Part shown: in pieces, positions 17,229 to 25,384 of the stretch
Position numbering within the stretch: position 1 is the first letter of the stretch
Layout of the letters: each line of letters opens with the position of its first letter
Translations under genes and position numbers: made by a program
Notes under the pieces: generated by a model
Seen by the model: the letters and a program-made list of their open reading frames with translations, nothing else
Databases searched by the model: none
Told to the model about the DNA's origin: nothing
NCBI GenBank assembly: GCA_003223875.1
Contig: QHWY01000109.1
Span: 1-64,000, forward strand
DNA length: 64,000 nucleotides
Source of the DNA: Acidobacteriota bacterium
GTDB taxonomy: Bacteria > Acidobacteriota > Terriglobia > 20CM-2-55-15
Reading direction: 5' to 3'

Positions 17229-17276
17229 TTACTTTTTCTTTGTGGCTTTCTTCTTCTTTGCTGGAGCTTTCTTCAC
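17229..17276 (-). CDS. 15-residue lysine-rich micro-protein
   Basis: A 16-codon frame from GTG 17276 encodes MKKAPAKKKKATKKK, ten lysines in fifteen residues. A consensus ribosome site AGGAGG (17288-17283) sits 6 bp before the start, and an intrinsic terminator follows at 17190-17159. The unit therefore has its own translation signal and transcription end. The composition is like the Lys/Ala/Pro tails of histone-H1-like or HU-tail proteins, suggesting nucleic-acid binding, but I cannot name a family. It is far below usual annotation limits. The alternative is a chance A-rich run, but the precise ribosome site argues against that. Confidence 0.6.
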   Translation of the reverse strand: MKKAPAKKKKATKKK

Positions 17277-17299
17277 TTTTTCCCTCCTATTTCTCGTTT

Positions 17300-17326
17300 G
17301 CCTCACAACATCTTGAGGCTTTTTTT
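17300..17326 (+). terminator. Plus-strand hairpin with T-run
   Basis: GCCTCA / TGAGGC (17300-17305, 17314-17319) with an 8-nt loop is followed by seven T residues. No plus-strand gene ends nearby. It overlaps the upstream region of the minus-strand micro-ORF, so it may block readthrough from the plus strand or act in the micro-ORF leader. Confidence 0.5.
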
Positions 17327-17416
17327 ATCTAATGCCGTTAGTATTGTGGCGAAAGTTTTCCCTGTCAAGCACAAATTGATGTTGACGTGAGAGTTAGCAA
17401 AACTGTTGCGGGTTAT

Positions 17417-18433
17417 TTACGGATACTGGTAATAGCCTTTGCGGTGGAGAGTTTTCAGATTATTTCCTGCGATCCTGACCTGAATGCCACGGAAGACCGG
17501 TCCAGGCCCTAGGACTTCGTTATTGGAAACGTAGCCGAGCACATACTGATTGCGTGCCTCTTCGGTAGCTGAAGCGTAGGATCTCTCGATGCTTTGGATC
17601 GAATTCACGAAGTACGCGTCTCCGCCGGTAGTCTTCGCATAATCATCCAGCACGGAGGTCTTGTTGTACGGAAATGGTTGGTCGAGTCCCACAGCATAGA
17701 CTTGCACTCCCGTCTGCAGCAGGCTCTTCGTCGTTTCATCGAAAGAATGATCGTTTCCGTTATTTTGCCCATCGGAAATGACAAGAACAATTTTTCGGCG
17801 GTTCCGTTCACGCTTAGCCAAATCGGATGCGGCTTCAAAGATGGCGTCGTTCAGGACGTTCGTGATCTTTGGCGCTGAGGTGATGACGACGCCTACTTGT
17901 CCGGGAGGTACAACCGGTGCTCCATTGATCACCGGTCCAGGCGTTGAGAACGGGCCGCGAGGAAGGTTCGAGTCGTTGACAGTGCGCGGTTTCACTTCCC
18001 GCAAGGTGTTCATCGATGTTTTCACGCGTTCCGCGTCGGTGGAGAAATCCAGTACCTTCGCGACAAATTTGTCATAGCGGTAAAGAGCCACTTCATCGAA
18101 CTGGCTAAACGCACCCGCCAACGCCGGAAACGTTTGCTGAACTTTGGACAGCGATTCGGTCGGAAGTCCAGTGTCGACGACCACAGCTGCCGAGAGCGGC
18201 ACAGGATCCGTTGTGAAATTCGTTACGGTCTGCTGACGCCCGTTTTCCAAGACGACGAAATCTTCCTTCCTGAGACTCGTGACGAGCGTACCGCCGGCTC
18301 CTTTCACGGTTACAGGAACTACTACCAGATCGACTTTCGCGCGGATCTTAAATTCCTGCGCGTATGCGGCTGCGGCGATGAACAACGCCGTCGCCAGGAA
18401 CGGTTTTGCAGTCTTTCTACCTCCGTGGCGCAT
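17417..18433 (-). CDS. Secreted VWA protein (VWFA-related Acidobacterial type)
   Basis: 338 residues with a signal peptide (KPFLATALFIAAAAYAQEF). It has the layout of the acidobacterial VWA family: a short beta domain with VDLVVVPVTVKGAGGTLVTS and LRKEDFVVLENGRQQ, then a VWA fold (AAVVVDTGLPTESLSKVQ, IVLVISDGQNNG) and a C-terminal SYASATEEARNQYVLGYVS segment. The metal-site motif is degenerate: DTGLP replaces the usual DxSxS seen in its two paralogues. Function is unknown; it is probably a periplasmic or surface protein. The start overlaps the stop of the paralogue at 18417-19547 by 17 bp, so the two are coupled. Confidence 0.85.
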   Translation of the reverse strand: MRHGGRKTAKPFLATALFIAAAAYAQEFKIRAKVDLVVVPVTVKGAGGTLVTSLRKEDFVVLENGRQQTVTNFTTDPVPLSAAVVVDTGLPTESLSKVQQTFPALAGAFSQFDEVALYRYDKFVAKVLDFSTDAERVKTSMNTLREVKPRTVNDSNLPRGPFSTPGPVINGAPVVPPGQVGVVITSAPKITNVLNDAIFEAASDLAKRERNRRKIVLVISDGQNNGNDHSFDETTKSLLQTGVQVYAVGLDQPFPYNKTSVLDDYAKTTGGDAYFVNSIQSIERSYASATEEARNQYVLGYVSNNEVLGPGPVFRGIQVRIAGNNLKTLHRKGYYQYP

Positions 18434-19547
18434 AATACCCTTTCCTTGATTTTACGATATAACCCGGCTGCCGAGCCGTGACCTTGATCTGACGATATTT
18501 GCCGTCTCTCGCGGTATTTAAGGAGAAGTATCCCAGACTGTACTGGCTTCGCAGTTCTTGCGCGATCTGGTCAAAGATTTTCTTAAACGAGTTTTCGCTG
18601 TTGACAACGAATGTAGAACCGCCCGTCTCCTCCGAGAATTTTTTCAGCGTGCGGATGTCGCCGTCGCCGAATCCAGGGAAGCCGCTCCTTCCATGACCAA
18701 AGAACCCGGTAGAGGCGGCATTAGAAATGGCATAGATCACTGCGTTACTCTGGTGCGCCGACAGAAGAGCTTCCGTAAATTTGGTCTTGCTTGTGGTGTC
18801 CTCACCATCACTGATTAAAATGATCGCCTTTCGGCCGGCCTCGTCAGTCAGTTTTTCCTTGCCGGCCAGATACACCGCGTCGTAGATCGAAGTGCCGCCG
18901 CCAATTTCGAGTCCATCGATAGCACGCTTCAGTAACTTCAAATTTTCGGTGTAGTCCTGAACCATTGTCACCGATCGATCGAAGCCAATAACAAGAGCTA
19001 AATCTTTTTCACGCAAAACGGATTCCAAGAAGGAGTTGGCAGTCAATTTCTCTTCATCGAACACCGGCCTGACGCTGGGGCTTGTGTCAATCAACAAAGC
19101 TAGTGTCAAAGGCAATTCGTTTTCCCGCGCGAAATTTCGGATCTCCTGCCGCCGCCCGTCTTCTTCGACCTTAAAATCCTGGGCCGTGAGTCCGGACACG
19201 AATCGGCCATGGCGGTCCGTGACGGAAAATTGCACATTGATGAGGTCGACCGTAACTTTCAGCGTGTCCTCCGATTGCCCTCCTCGCAGGGGAGGGGTGG
19301 CTGCGCCAAGCGAAGCGCAGGCGCAGACGGGGTGGCGCGAAGCGCGAGCCCGATAGGGCGAAGCCTCAATAGAAGCGCGGAGGAATGTTTCGGCCGAACT
19401 GACCACCCCGGCGCGCCAGCCCGCTGGCTGTCGCGCCTCCCCTCCTCTGCGAGGAGGGGAGTAGCCGGCGCTTATTCCGATCGCCAGCAGAATCAGGACG
19501 GCCTTACGCTTCATTGGCGTCATGTTATCATGCCCATTTATATCCAT
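18417..19547 (-). CDS. Secreted VWA protein with an in-frame R2 repeat insertion
   Basis: 376 codons. The mature part (from about residue 92) is a standard acidobacterial VWA protein: VDLINVQFSVTDRHGRFV, GLTAQDFKVEEDGRRQ, an intact DxSxS motif (LIDTSPSVRP), IILISDGEDTTS and LRSQYSLGYFS. The N-terminus has a signal peptide (MKRKAVLILLAIGISAGY), but between it and the mature domain lies about 62 codons of Arg/Ala/Pro-rich sequence (30-91) that is exactly the R2 repeat at 19277-19462. The frame stays open, so a longer protein can be made. The likely start is ATG 19523 or 19514 (MKRKA...), since the first 8-11 residues are not signal-like. Confidence 0.85.
   Translation of the reverse strand: MDINGHDNMTPMKRKAVLILLAIGISAGYSPPRRGGEARQPAGWRAGVVSSAETFLRASIEASPYRARASRHPVCACASLGAATPPLRGGQSEDTLKVTVDLINVQFSVTDRHGRFVSGLTAQDFKVEEDGRRQEIRNFARENELPLTLALLIDTSPSVRPVFDEEKLTANSFLESVLREKDLALVIGFDRSVTMVQDYTENLKLLKRAIDGLEIGGGTSIYDAVYLAGKEKLTDEAGRKAIILISDGEDTTSKTKFTEALLSAHQSNAVIYAISNAASTGFFGHGRSGFPGFGDGDIRTLKKFSEETGGSTFVVNSENSFKKIFDQIAQELRSQYSLGYFSLNTARDGKYRQIKVTARQPGYIVKSRKGYYAPRR
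19277..19462. repeat. R2 repeat copy inside a coding sequence
   Basis: About 186 bp bounded by CCCTCCTCGCAGGGGAGGGG and CTCCCCTCCTCTGCGAGGAG (inverted repeats), with GGGGTGGCGCGAAGCGCGAG and GACCACCCCGGCGCGCCAGC in between. The segment GCGAAGCGCGAGCCCGATAG is shared with the block at 10634-11070. The length is a multiple of three and the minus frame of the VWA gene has no stop in it. Confidence 0.85.
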
Positions 19548-19588
19548 TGGGTTAGACGCGCCACACCGGTAGCGGTAACAAACTCTAG

Positions 19589-20992
19589 ATGTTCAAACTG
19601 ACGAACACCCTGACAGGGGAGCAAGAAGTATTCGAACCGCAGGACAAAGAGACGGTACGAATGTATACCTGCGGGCCAACCGTCTACAACTTCGTGCATA
19701 TCGGCAACTTCCGGACTTTTGTCTTCCAAGACATCCTGAGGCGGCAACTTTCAAGCAAATGGAAGCTAAAGCACGTGATGAACATCACGGACATCGATGA
19801 CAAGATCATCGCCCGCTCGATTGAAACCGGTCAGGACATCAAATCGTATACCGCCGATTACACCGCTGCATTTTTCGAGGACTGCGACCAATTGCGGATT
19901 CAGAAGCCGGAGATCATCGCGCCCGCAACCGAGCATATTGGGGAGATGATCGATTTGGTCAATCGCCTTCTGGCGGCGGGCTACGCTTATCGAGAGGGGG
20001 ATTCGATCTACTATCGCATTTCTCGATTTCCCGCCTATGGGCGCCTCTCCAGGCTAGACAAGAGAGAACTGAAGGTGGGCGCTCGCGTCGAGGCTGACGA
20101 ATACGAAAAAGAGGAGCCGCGGGATTTCGTCCTGTGGAAGGCAGCCAAGGATGCGCGGGAGCCCCGTTGGCCCGCGCCGTTCGGCGAAGGCCGGCCGGGC
20201 TGGCATCTCGAGTGTTCGGCAATGGCGATGAAGTATCTTGGCGATACACTCGATCTTCATTGTGGCGGGATTGATCTTCTCTTTCCGCATCATGAAAACG
20301 AGATCGCCCAGAGCGAGGCTGCGACAGGCCGGCCCTTCGTCCGATTCTGGATTCACGGTGAACATTTGCTTGTCGACGGCGAGAAGATGTCGAAGTCCAA
20401 AGGAAATTTCTATACGCTTCGCGATCTTTTGAACAAGGGTTACGACGCGCTGACGATCCGGTATCTCCTGGTCTCGGTCCGGTACCGCAAACAACTGAAC
20501 TTCACGCTGGAAGGGTTGAAAGAAGCGCAGGCGGCGCTGGATCGCATCAAGGAATTCCTGTTTCGTCTGAGAACCGCAAAGCTTGAGCCAGGCAGCAATG
20601 CGATCCTTGCCGGCTGCTTGGCCAATGCCCGGGAACAATTCGAAGCCGCACTCGACGATGATCTGAACACGTCGGGCGCGCTTGGAGCCATTTTCGTGTT
20701 CATCAGTGAAGCGAATGTCGCGCTCGAACACGGCAGATTGGGGGAGGCGGACCGCATGGAAATCCAAGAGTGGTTTAAAGTTATCGATGCCCGCCTGGGT
20801 ATTGTCCCCGCAATGGAACATCTCGTGCTCGACGACAAACAGGCCGAGCAGATCGAGATGCTGGTCCGACAGCGAAATGAGGCCCGCCGAAACCGGAATT
20901 TCGCGTTATCGGATCAGATTCGCCAGCAATTATTCGATCGCGGCGTAGTCATTGAAGACACGCGGGAGGGCACAAGGTGGCGTCAGAAGTAA
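19589..20992 (+). CDS. cysS: Cysteinyl-tRNA synthetase
   Basis: 467 residues, class I aminoacyl-tRNA synthetase charging tRNA-Cys. Seen: TCGPTVYNFVHIGNFR, where Cys28 is a zinc ligand and HIGN the class I signature; GWHLECSAMAMKYLG and HCGGIDLLFPHHENEIAQ with the remaining zinc ligands; and the KMSKSKGN loop. Length is typical. It is divergent from the VWA pair. Its 3' end overlaps the following aminotransferase gene by 16 bp. Confidence 0.96.
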   Translation: MFKLTNTLTGEQEVFEPQDKETVRMYTCGPTVYNFVHIGNFRTFVFQDILRRQLSSKWKLKHVMNITDIDDKIIARSIETGQDIKSYTADYTAAFFEDCDQLRIQKPEIIAPATEHIGEMIDLVNRLLAAGYAYREGDSIYYRISRFPAYGRLSRLDKRELKVGARVEADEYEKEEPRDFVLWKAAKDAREPRWPAPFGEGRPGWHLECSAMAMKYLGDTLDLHCGGIDLLFPHHENEIAQSEAATGRPFVRFWIHGEHLLVDGEKMSKSKGNFYTLRDLLNKGYDALTIRYLLVSVRYRKQLNFTLEGLKEAQAALDRIKEFLFRLRTAKLEPGSNAILAGCLANAREQFEAALDDDLNTSGALGAIFVFISEANVALEHGRLGEADRMEIQEWFKVIDARLGIVPAMEHLVLDDKQAEQIEMLVRQRNEARRNRNFALSDQIRQQLFDRGVVIEDTREGTRWRQK

Positions 20993-22245
20993 TCAACGAA
21001 AAACTTCCAAGGCTCGTCACAGAATTGCCGGGACCGAAAGCTCGCCGGATTATCGAGAGCGACCGCCGGTACATCTCGCCCTCCTACACCCGTCCATATC
21101 CGCTGGTTGCGAAGAGCGCCAGCGGCGCGATTGTGGAGGATGTCGACGGCAATCGATTTCTCGACTTCAATGCCGGCATTGCCGTCTGCTCGACAGGCCA
21201 TTGCCATCCCGACGTCGTTCGAGCGATCCAGAAGCAGGCCGAGCAGCTCATTCATATGTCCGGAACGGACTTTTACTATGAGCAGATGCCACAGCTCGCG
21301 CGCAAGCTGGAAACGTTGATGCCTGATGGGAAATCGTGGCGGTGCTTTTTTGGAAATTCGGGCACCGAAGCTATTGAAGCTGCGATGAAGCTAGCGCGTT
21401 ACGCCACAGGCCGTTGGCAATTTATCGCATTTCATTCCTCGTTTCACGGCCGCACGATGGGTTCGCTGTCACTGACGTCGTCGAAGCCGGTTCAGCGAAA
21501 GGGATTCGGTCCGCTTATTCCCGGTGTCACTCATGTTCCCTTCGGCAATGCGGCTTATCTAGAGGACGTCGTTTTCAAAACGACCGTCAATCCAAGTGAA
21601 GTTGCGGCAATCGTGGTGGAACCTATTCAGGGCGAAGGCGGCTATATCGTTCCGCCGCCGAATTTTCTTCCACAACTTGAGAAGATCGCCCGCACCCAAG
21701 GCATTCTCCTCGTCGCCGATGAAGTCCAGTGCGGTATGGGCCGTAGCGGGAAGATGTTCGCATTCGAGCATTTCGATTTTCATCCGGACATCGTAGCGAT
21801 CGCGAAAGGCATTGCGTCCGGCATGCCGCTGGGCGTAACGATGGCTCGCGCGGAAATCATGACGTGGGAACCCGGCGCTCATGCCTCGACATTCGGCGGC
21901 AATCCTGTATGTTTAGCGGCTGCGCTGGAAACAGTCCGGCTCTTGGAAGAAAAATATGTCGCCAATTCCGCGAAGATGGGGGAATATTTGTTCGCGAAGA
22001 TCGAGCGCATGAAGGACCAGCAACCCACGATCACCGATCTTCGCGGCCGTGGTCTTATGATCGGGGTCGAACTTGTATCAAGCGAGCTTCGTGACAGGAT
22101 CCTTAATGAATGCTTCCGCCGCGGCTTGCTGATTCTCGGCGCCGGCCGATCGACGATTCGTCTCTCTCCGCCTTTGATCATTGATGAAGAGCAAGCGGAT
22201 TTCGCGGTTGGAACGATTTCGGATGCGATTGCGGCTATGGCGTAG
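20977..22245 (+). CDS. Class III aminotransferase (4-aminobutyrate/acetylornithine type)
   Basis: 422 residues, PLP-dependent. Motifs: FLDFNAGIAVCSTGHCHPDV, GNSGTEAIEAAMKLAR (phosphate pocket), HSSFHGRTMGSLSLTSSKP, LLVADEVQCGMGRSGKMFA (cofactor Asp) and VAIAKGIASGMPLG (Schiff-base Lys). Sequence features fit the family containing GabT and archaeal/actinobacterial 4-aminobutyrate aminotransferases better than ArgD, but the substrate is open. The start is GTG 20977 with GGGAGGG 8-14 bp upstream, inside the last codons of cysS. Confidence 0.9.
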   Translation: MASEVINEKLPRLVTELPGPKARRIIESDRRYISPSYTRPYPLVAKSASGAIVEDVDGNRFLDFNAGIAVCSTGHCHPDVVRAIQKQAEQLIHMSGTDFYYEQMPQLARKLETLMPDGKSWRCFFGNSGTEAIEAAMKLARYATGRWQFIAFHSSFHGRTMGSLSLTSSKPVQRKGFGPLIPGVTHVPFGNAAYLEDVVFKTTVNPSEVAAIVVEPIQGEGGYIVPPPNFLPQLEKIARTQGILLVADEVQCGMGRSGKMFAFEHFDFHPDIVAIAKGIASGMPLGVTMARAEIMTWEPGAHASTFGGNPVCLAAALETVRLLEEKYVANSAKMGEYLFAKIERMKDQQPTITDLRGRGLMIGVELVSSELRDRILNECFRRGLLILGAGRSTIRLSPPLIIDEEQADFAVGTISDAIAAMA

Positions 22246-22272
22246 CATTGCTGGGGCCGCGGGACCTGATTC

Positions 22273-22647
22273 ATGCCGTTTCCTCTCCTTTTCCACCGCT
22301 TGCTGACGTTCGGGCGCCGTTCCGAGATTCTGGCTATTGATTACATCCGGTCGCTCGGCTACCGGATAGTGACTTGCGGATACCGTACCCAGGGCGGGGA
22401 AATCGACGTCGTTGCCTGGGATGGCGCTACGCTCGTTTTTCTCGAGGTAAAAGCCCGCCACAACTCCGACCCTCCCGAGGACTCCGTCGGCTATCGAAAG
22501 AAACAGCGGATGATTCGGGCAGCTCATGCCTATATTTCACGTTACCGGCTGCAGGAAACTCCCTACCGTTTCGATATCGTTGCGCTTACGTCGCTTCCAG
22601 GTTCGAAGCCGCAATTCCGCCTTCTCCGCGACGCGTTTGGCGAGTAA
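22273..22647 (+). CDS. UPF0102 / YraN family nuclease-like protein
   Basis: 124 residues with the YraN pattern: a leading helix (FGRRSEILAIDYIRSLGY), then GGEIDVVAWDGATLVFLEVK, the E-I-D ... E-V-K core of a restriction-endonuclease-like fold, and GYRKKQRMIRAAHAYI. Family function is unproven, though the fold suggests a nuclease or Holliday-junction-resolvase relative. It follows the aminotransferase gene by 27 bp on the same strand. Confidence 0.88.
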   Translation: MPFPLLFHRLLTFGRRSEILAIDYIRSLGYRIVTCGYRTQGGEIDVVAWDGATLVFLEVKARHNSDPPEDSVGYRKKQRMIRAAHAYISRYRLQETPYRFDIVALTSLPGSKPQFRLLRDAFGE

Positions 22648-22712
22648 ACGCCCTCAAGCGTCACCCTTGCGCCTCAACTACGTCTATCAATCAAGAAAGG
22701 AGAGACGTTGTT

Positions 22713-22802
22713 ATGGTTATGAATATCCTTTTAGAAGGCTTTGGTGTTTTCATCCTGACACTCATCATCATGATCGTGTTCAGTTTGATTTTGCATACTT
22801 GA
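22713..22802 (+). CDS. 29-residue single-helix membrane peptide
   Basis: ATG 22713 to TGA 22802 encodes a 29-aa peptide that is almost wholly one membrane helix (GFGVFILTLIIMIVFSLIL). A ribosome site AAGGAG (22697-22702) stands 10 bp before the start. It begins 65 bp after the yraN-like gene on the same strand. Similar tiny one-helix proteins often tune larger membrane complexes or are type I toxins; there is nothing here to choose between these, and no antisense RNA signal was recognised. It is not listed by usual length cut-offs. Confidence 0.55.
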   Translation: MVMNILLEGFGVFILTLIIMIVFSLILHT

Positions 22803-22841
22803 AGCGAAGCGTCGCGAATGGCAGCAGTCGAGCGTGTAGCC

Positions 22842-23052
22842 AAACGTTTGGTAGTGGGCTACTTTGGGATCGGCTGTCCAAAACTCCCCTCCTAAGTTAG
22901 GAGGGGCGCCGAGCGCAGCGAGGCGGGGTGGTTCCTAAAGACCAATGTTTGCAGTCGGCATTGGGAACCACCCCGGCGCTTCGCGCCACCCCTCCTAACT
23001 TAGGAGGGGAGTTTTGATCCTTTACTTCGAAATAGCCCACTACCAAACGTTT
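22842..23052. repeat. Nested inverted repeat: 20-bp outer arms enclosing an R2 copy
   Basis: The outer arms AAACGTTTGGTAGTGGGCTA (22842-22861) and TAGCCCACTACCAAACGTTT (23033-23052) are perfect reverse complements. Inside, AAAACTCCCCTCCTAAGTTA (22880 on) and the matching right end up to 23015 form an R2 element with GGGGTGGTTCC / GGAACCACCCC palindromes. This looks like one element inserted in another, or a composite that moves as a unit. Confidence 0.75.
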
Positions 23053-23094
23053 TCATCCGTAGACCGCTGCTGCCATTTTCCGTTAAAATCGCGC

Positions 23095-23661
23095 GTGCAG
23101 TTTTTGCGGGAGTTTCTTGCAACGCCGGCCGTTATCGGAGCTGTTGCTCCGAGTTCGGAGGAGCTCGCGCGAACGATGGTCGCCGGTCTCGACCTCCGCA
23201 ATGCCCGGGCTGTTCTGGAGTACGGTCCGGGCACCGGAATCGTCACGGATTACATCCGGAGACAGATTGCGCCGCAAACAAAGCTGGCGGCGATCGAAAT
23301 CCATCCGCGAATGGCGGCGTTGTTCAAGCAGCGGCATCCGGACGTTCCGCTCTTCCAAGACAGCGCGGCCAATGCCAGGATGATTTGTGATTATGCCTGC
23401 ATGGATTTTGTCGATTGCGTTGTCTCGGGACTCCCATGGTCGACATTCTCTGAGCCCCTGCAGGTGAAGGTTCTCGATGAGACGATGCGCGTCTTGAAGC
23501 CTGGTGGCAGCTTCGTTACTTTTGCCTACATCCATGGACTCGCGTTACCGACAGGAAAGCGCTTTGCCGGCCTGTTGCAGAAGTATTTTCCCGTCGTTTC
23601 GAAAAGCCCTGTCATTTGGCGTAATGTTCCGCCGGCTTTGGTTTATCGTTGCCGCCGCTGA
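23095..23661 (+). CDS. SAM-dependent methyltransferase, phospholipid N-methyltransferase (PmtA)-like
   Basis: 188 residues if started at GTG 23095. Motifs: QFLREFLATPAVIGAVAPSS and LARTMV, characteristic of the PmtA/rRNA-adenine-dimethylase-like group; the SAM-binding loop VLEYGPGTGIVTDYI; and a post-motif SGLPWSTFSE. PmtA enzymes methylate phosphatidylethanolamine towards phosphatidylcholine. The frame continues upstream to TTG 23014 inside the repeat, but that part has no homology look. No clear ribosome site precedes either start, so the start is uncertain. Confidence 0.8.
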   Translation: MQFLREFLATPAVIGAVAPSSEELARTMVAGLDLRNARAVLEYGPGTGIVTDYIRRQIAPQTKLAAIEIHPRMAALFKQRHPDVPLFQDSAANARMICDYACMDFVDCVVSGLPWSTFSEPLQVKVLDETMRVLKPGGSFVTFAYIHGLALPTGKRFAGLLQKYFPVVSKSPVIWRNVPPALVYRCRR

Positions 23662-23844
23662 GCTAAGACCGCTTGCACGTATTTCGCATTTCGGATGGCG
23701 TGACCGCCCATTGTTGTTGAAGTAGAAGTAAACGTAGAAGATGCCACACTCCACCGAAGCGGTGGAGGCGGCGTCGGAGGATTCGTTCCCGGCAAGCGAC
23801 GCCCCATCGTGGACAGGTACGACCGTCCCGGTAGGATAAAGGAT

Positions 23845-24105
23845 CTACGCTGCCGAACTACGCCTGCGAGCCTCACTCACCATGATCGTCCGCTCGCGAA
23901 TGTTGTGACCATTCAACTGCCGGACAGCATCCGCGATGGGAATTTTTTCTGCAATATCGACGTACGCAAAACTGGGCGATGCCCCTGAGACCGTGTCGCG
24001 GATAACGCGTACGTGTTTCACGTGGATTCCAGACGATTCAACCCACGCTGCCAATTCTTCATCGCTGCAATTGTGGGGAACATTCACCATGAATAAAGTG
24101 CCCAT
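23845..24105 (-). CDS. Small RRM RNA-binding protein
   Basis: 86 residues from ATG 24105, which follows GGGAGG by 5-6 bp; the frame extends upstream to 24150 but without support. It is a single RNA-recognition motif: RNP2-like LFMVNVP near the start and a degraded RNP1-like SPSFAYVDI, in the usual beta-alpha-beta-beta-alpha-beta order, with a short basic tail (EARRRSS). Small RRM proteins in bacteria bind RNA and are often cold- or stress-related. It is distinct from the better-conserved RRM protein at 36218-36520. Confidence 0.8.
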   Translation of the reverse strand: MGTLFMVNVPHNCSDEELAAWVESSGIHVKHVRVIRDTVSGASPSFAYVDIAEKIPIADAVRQLNGHNIRERTIMVSEARRRSSAA

Positions 24106-24171
24106 GGAGGCCTCCCGAAGGTGTTCCAGTCTACGCAGGTGCCAGCGCAAAATCCAGTGAAGAATATCCTA

Positions 24172-24843
24172 CTATTTCGTGATTGAAGCTTTCTTGATGT
24201 AGTCCAGCTTCGGAAAATCTTTCGTCAGATACGCGTTGCCTTCTGCTTGGACGCGGCCTTGTTCCGGCCCTGCGCCGCTCGGCGCGCCCTCACCATAACC
24301 AGAATAGATCTTGTCGACCACATCCATACCTTTGGTCACTCGGCCGAACGCAGCGAAGCCAAGCGGATCGAGATTGGAGTTATCGCGGAAATTGATGAAG
24401 ACCTGCGTCGTGCGTGTGTCCGGTCCGTTCGAGCCGCCTTGCATGGCAAAGGTGATGTTGCCGCGCTTATTGCCTTCTTTGACGGGATCACGTGGAATTC
24501 GGGCTTCACGCCATACCGCGTTCACCGCAGGATCTCCGTTGAGCCCGAACTGAACCATGAAACCTGAGATGACACGGAAGAACCGCGCATTGTCAAAGAA
24601 GCCGTTCTTGACGAGATTGTAGAAACGGTCGGTGCCATTGGGAGCCCAATCCCGATGCACTTCGACTTCAAATATCCCCGCGCTCGTGTCGAAATTCACT
24701 TTGAATTCCGGCGGCGCCATCTCTTTCAGTGCCGCGGGATTTTTCAGCGCGGCATTAGTCGGGGCTTGGCCCAACACGATGGATGCCACGGCAAGCGCCA
24801 CACCGGCGGCACAAACGACAAGAAGATACGATCGATTATTCAT
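24172..24843 (-). CDS. Exported cyclophilin-type peptidyl-prolyl isomerase
   Basis: 223 residues with a signal peptide (YLLVVCAAGVALAVASIVLG). The cyclophilin domain shows FYNLVKNGFFDNARFFRVI, FMVQFGLNGDP, GNITFAMQGGSNGPDTRTTQ and FGRVTKGMDVVDKI. The enzyme speeds cis-trans isomerisation of X-Pro bonds in the periplasm. The start follows GGAGCAGAAC and overlaps the CYTH gene by 8 bp. Confidence 0.92.
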   Translation of the reverse strand: MNNRSYLLVVCAAGVALAVASIVLGQAPTNAALKNPAALKEMAPPEFKVNFDTSAGIFEVEVHRDWAPNGTDRFYNLVKNGFFDNARFFRVISGFMVQFGLNGDPAVNAVWREARIPRDPVKEGNKRGNITFAMQGGSNGPDTRTTQVFINFRDNSNLDPLGFAAFGRVTKGMDVVDKIYSGYGEGAPSGAGPEQGRVQAEGNAYLTKDFPKLDYIKKASITK

Positions 24844-25384
24844 GTTCTGCTCCTGGGTTTACTAGATCCACGTATGCCGTTGGAACAAGATCTTCTTTTT
24901 GAATTTCGAGCTTCAGCATCAGGTCTTCCGCGACGGCGATTCCGTATTGAACGTCCTGGCCTCGGTCGAGTACGACCTCGAGCTCGATGAAGGGGCCGAG
25001 TCCTTCAACCCGATCCAGATGAATGCGTGTCTGGCCCACCAAATATACAGCTCGCTTCTTCCGAACGATCGCCCGAATGCCTAACGCCTTCGCTAAAACT
25101 TCTTGAAGCCCTTCAGTATCGTTCGTACGGAAGAACAGATATTGGGATTGCCTGGGCGATGGCGAATCATCTCGATCATACTGTATCAACTCCGCAGAAC
25201 CGTCTTCCAATTTTCGGAGCTTTAATCGTCCCACAGCGACATTGAAAAAAATATCCTCTTGCAGCAGATGCGTGACGGATCCTTCGGCCAACCGCGCTGC
25301 TCGCTGCATTTGTGTTTCAAAGTTCCGCGCTCGCGCTTTAATCTCGACGTTGCGCCCGCTAGCTGTTCCTTGCGTCGTTTTCAT
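24836..25384 (-). CDS. CYTH-domain protein (class IV adenylate cyclase CyaB-like)
   Basis: 182 residues with the N-terminal N-V-E-I-K-A motif (EIKARA) and alternating charged beta strands (GRLKLRKLEDG, ELIQYDRDD, IHLDRVEGLGPFIELEVVL) that line the triphosphate tunnel in CYTH proteins. The family includes CyaB adenylate cyclases, thiamine triphosphatases and inorganic triphosphatases; sequence alone does not decide. It overlaps the cyclophilin gene by 8 bp. Confidence 0.85.
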   Translation of the reverse strand: MKTTQGTASGRNVEIKARARNFETQMQRAARLAEGSVTHLLQEDIFFNVAVGRLKLRKLEDGSAELIQYDRDDSPSPRQSQYLFFRTNDTEGLQEVLAKALGIRAIVRKKRAVYLVGQTRIHLDRVEGLGPFIELEVVLDRGQDVQYGIAVAEDLMLKLEIQKEDLVPTAYVDLVNPGAEHE

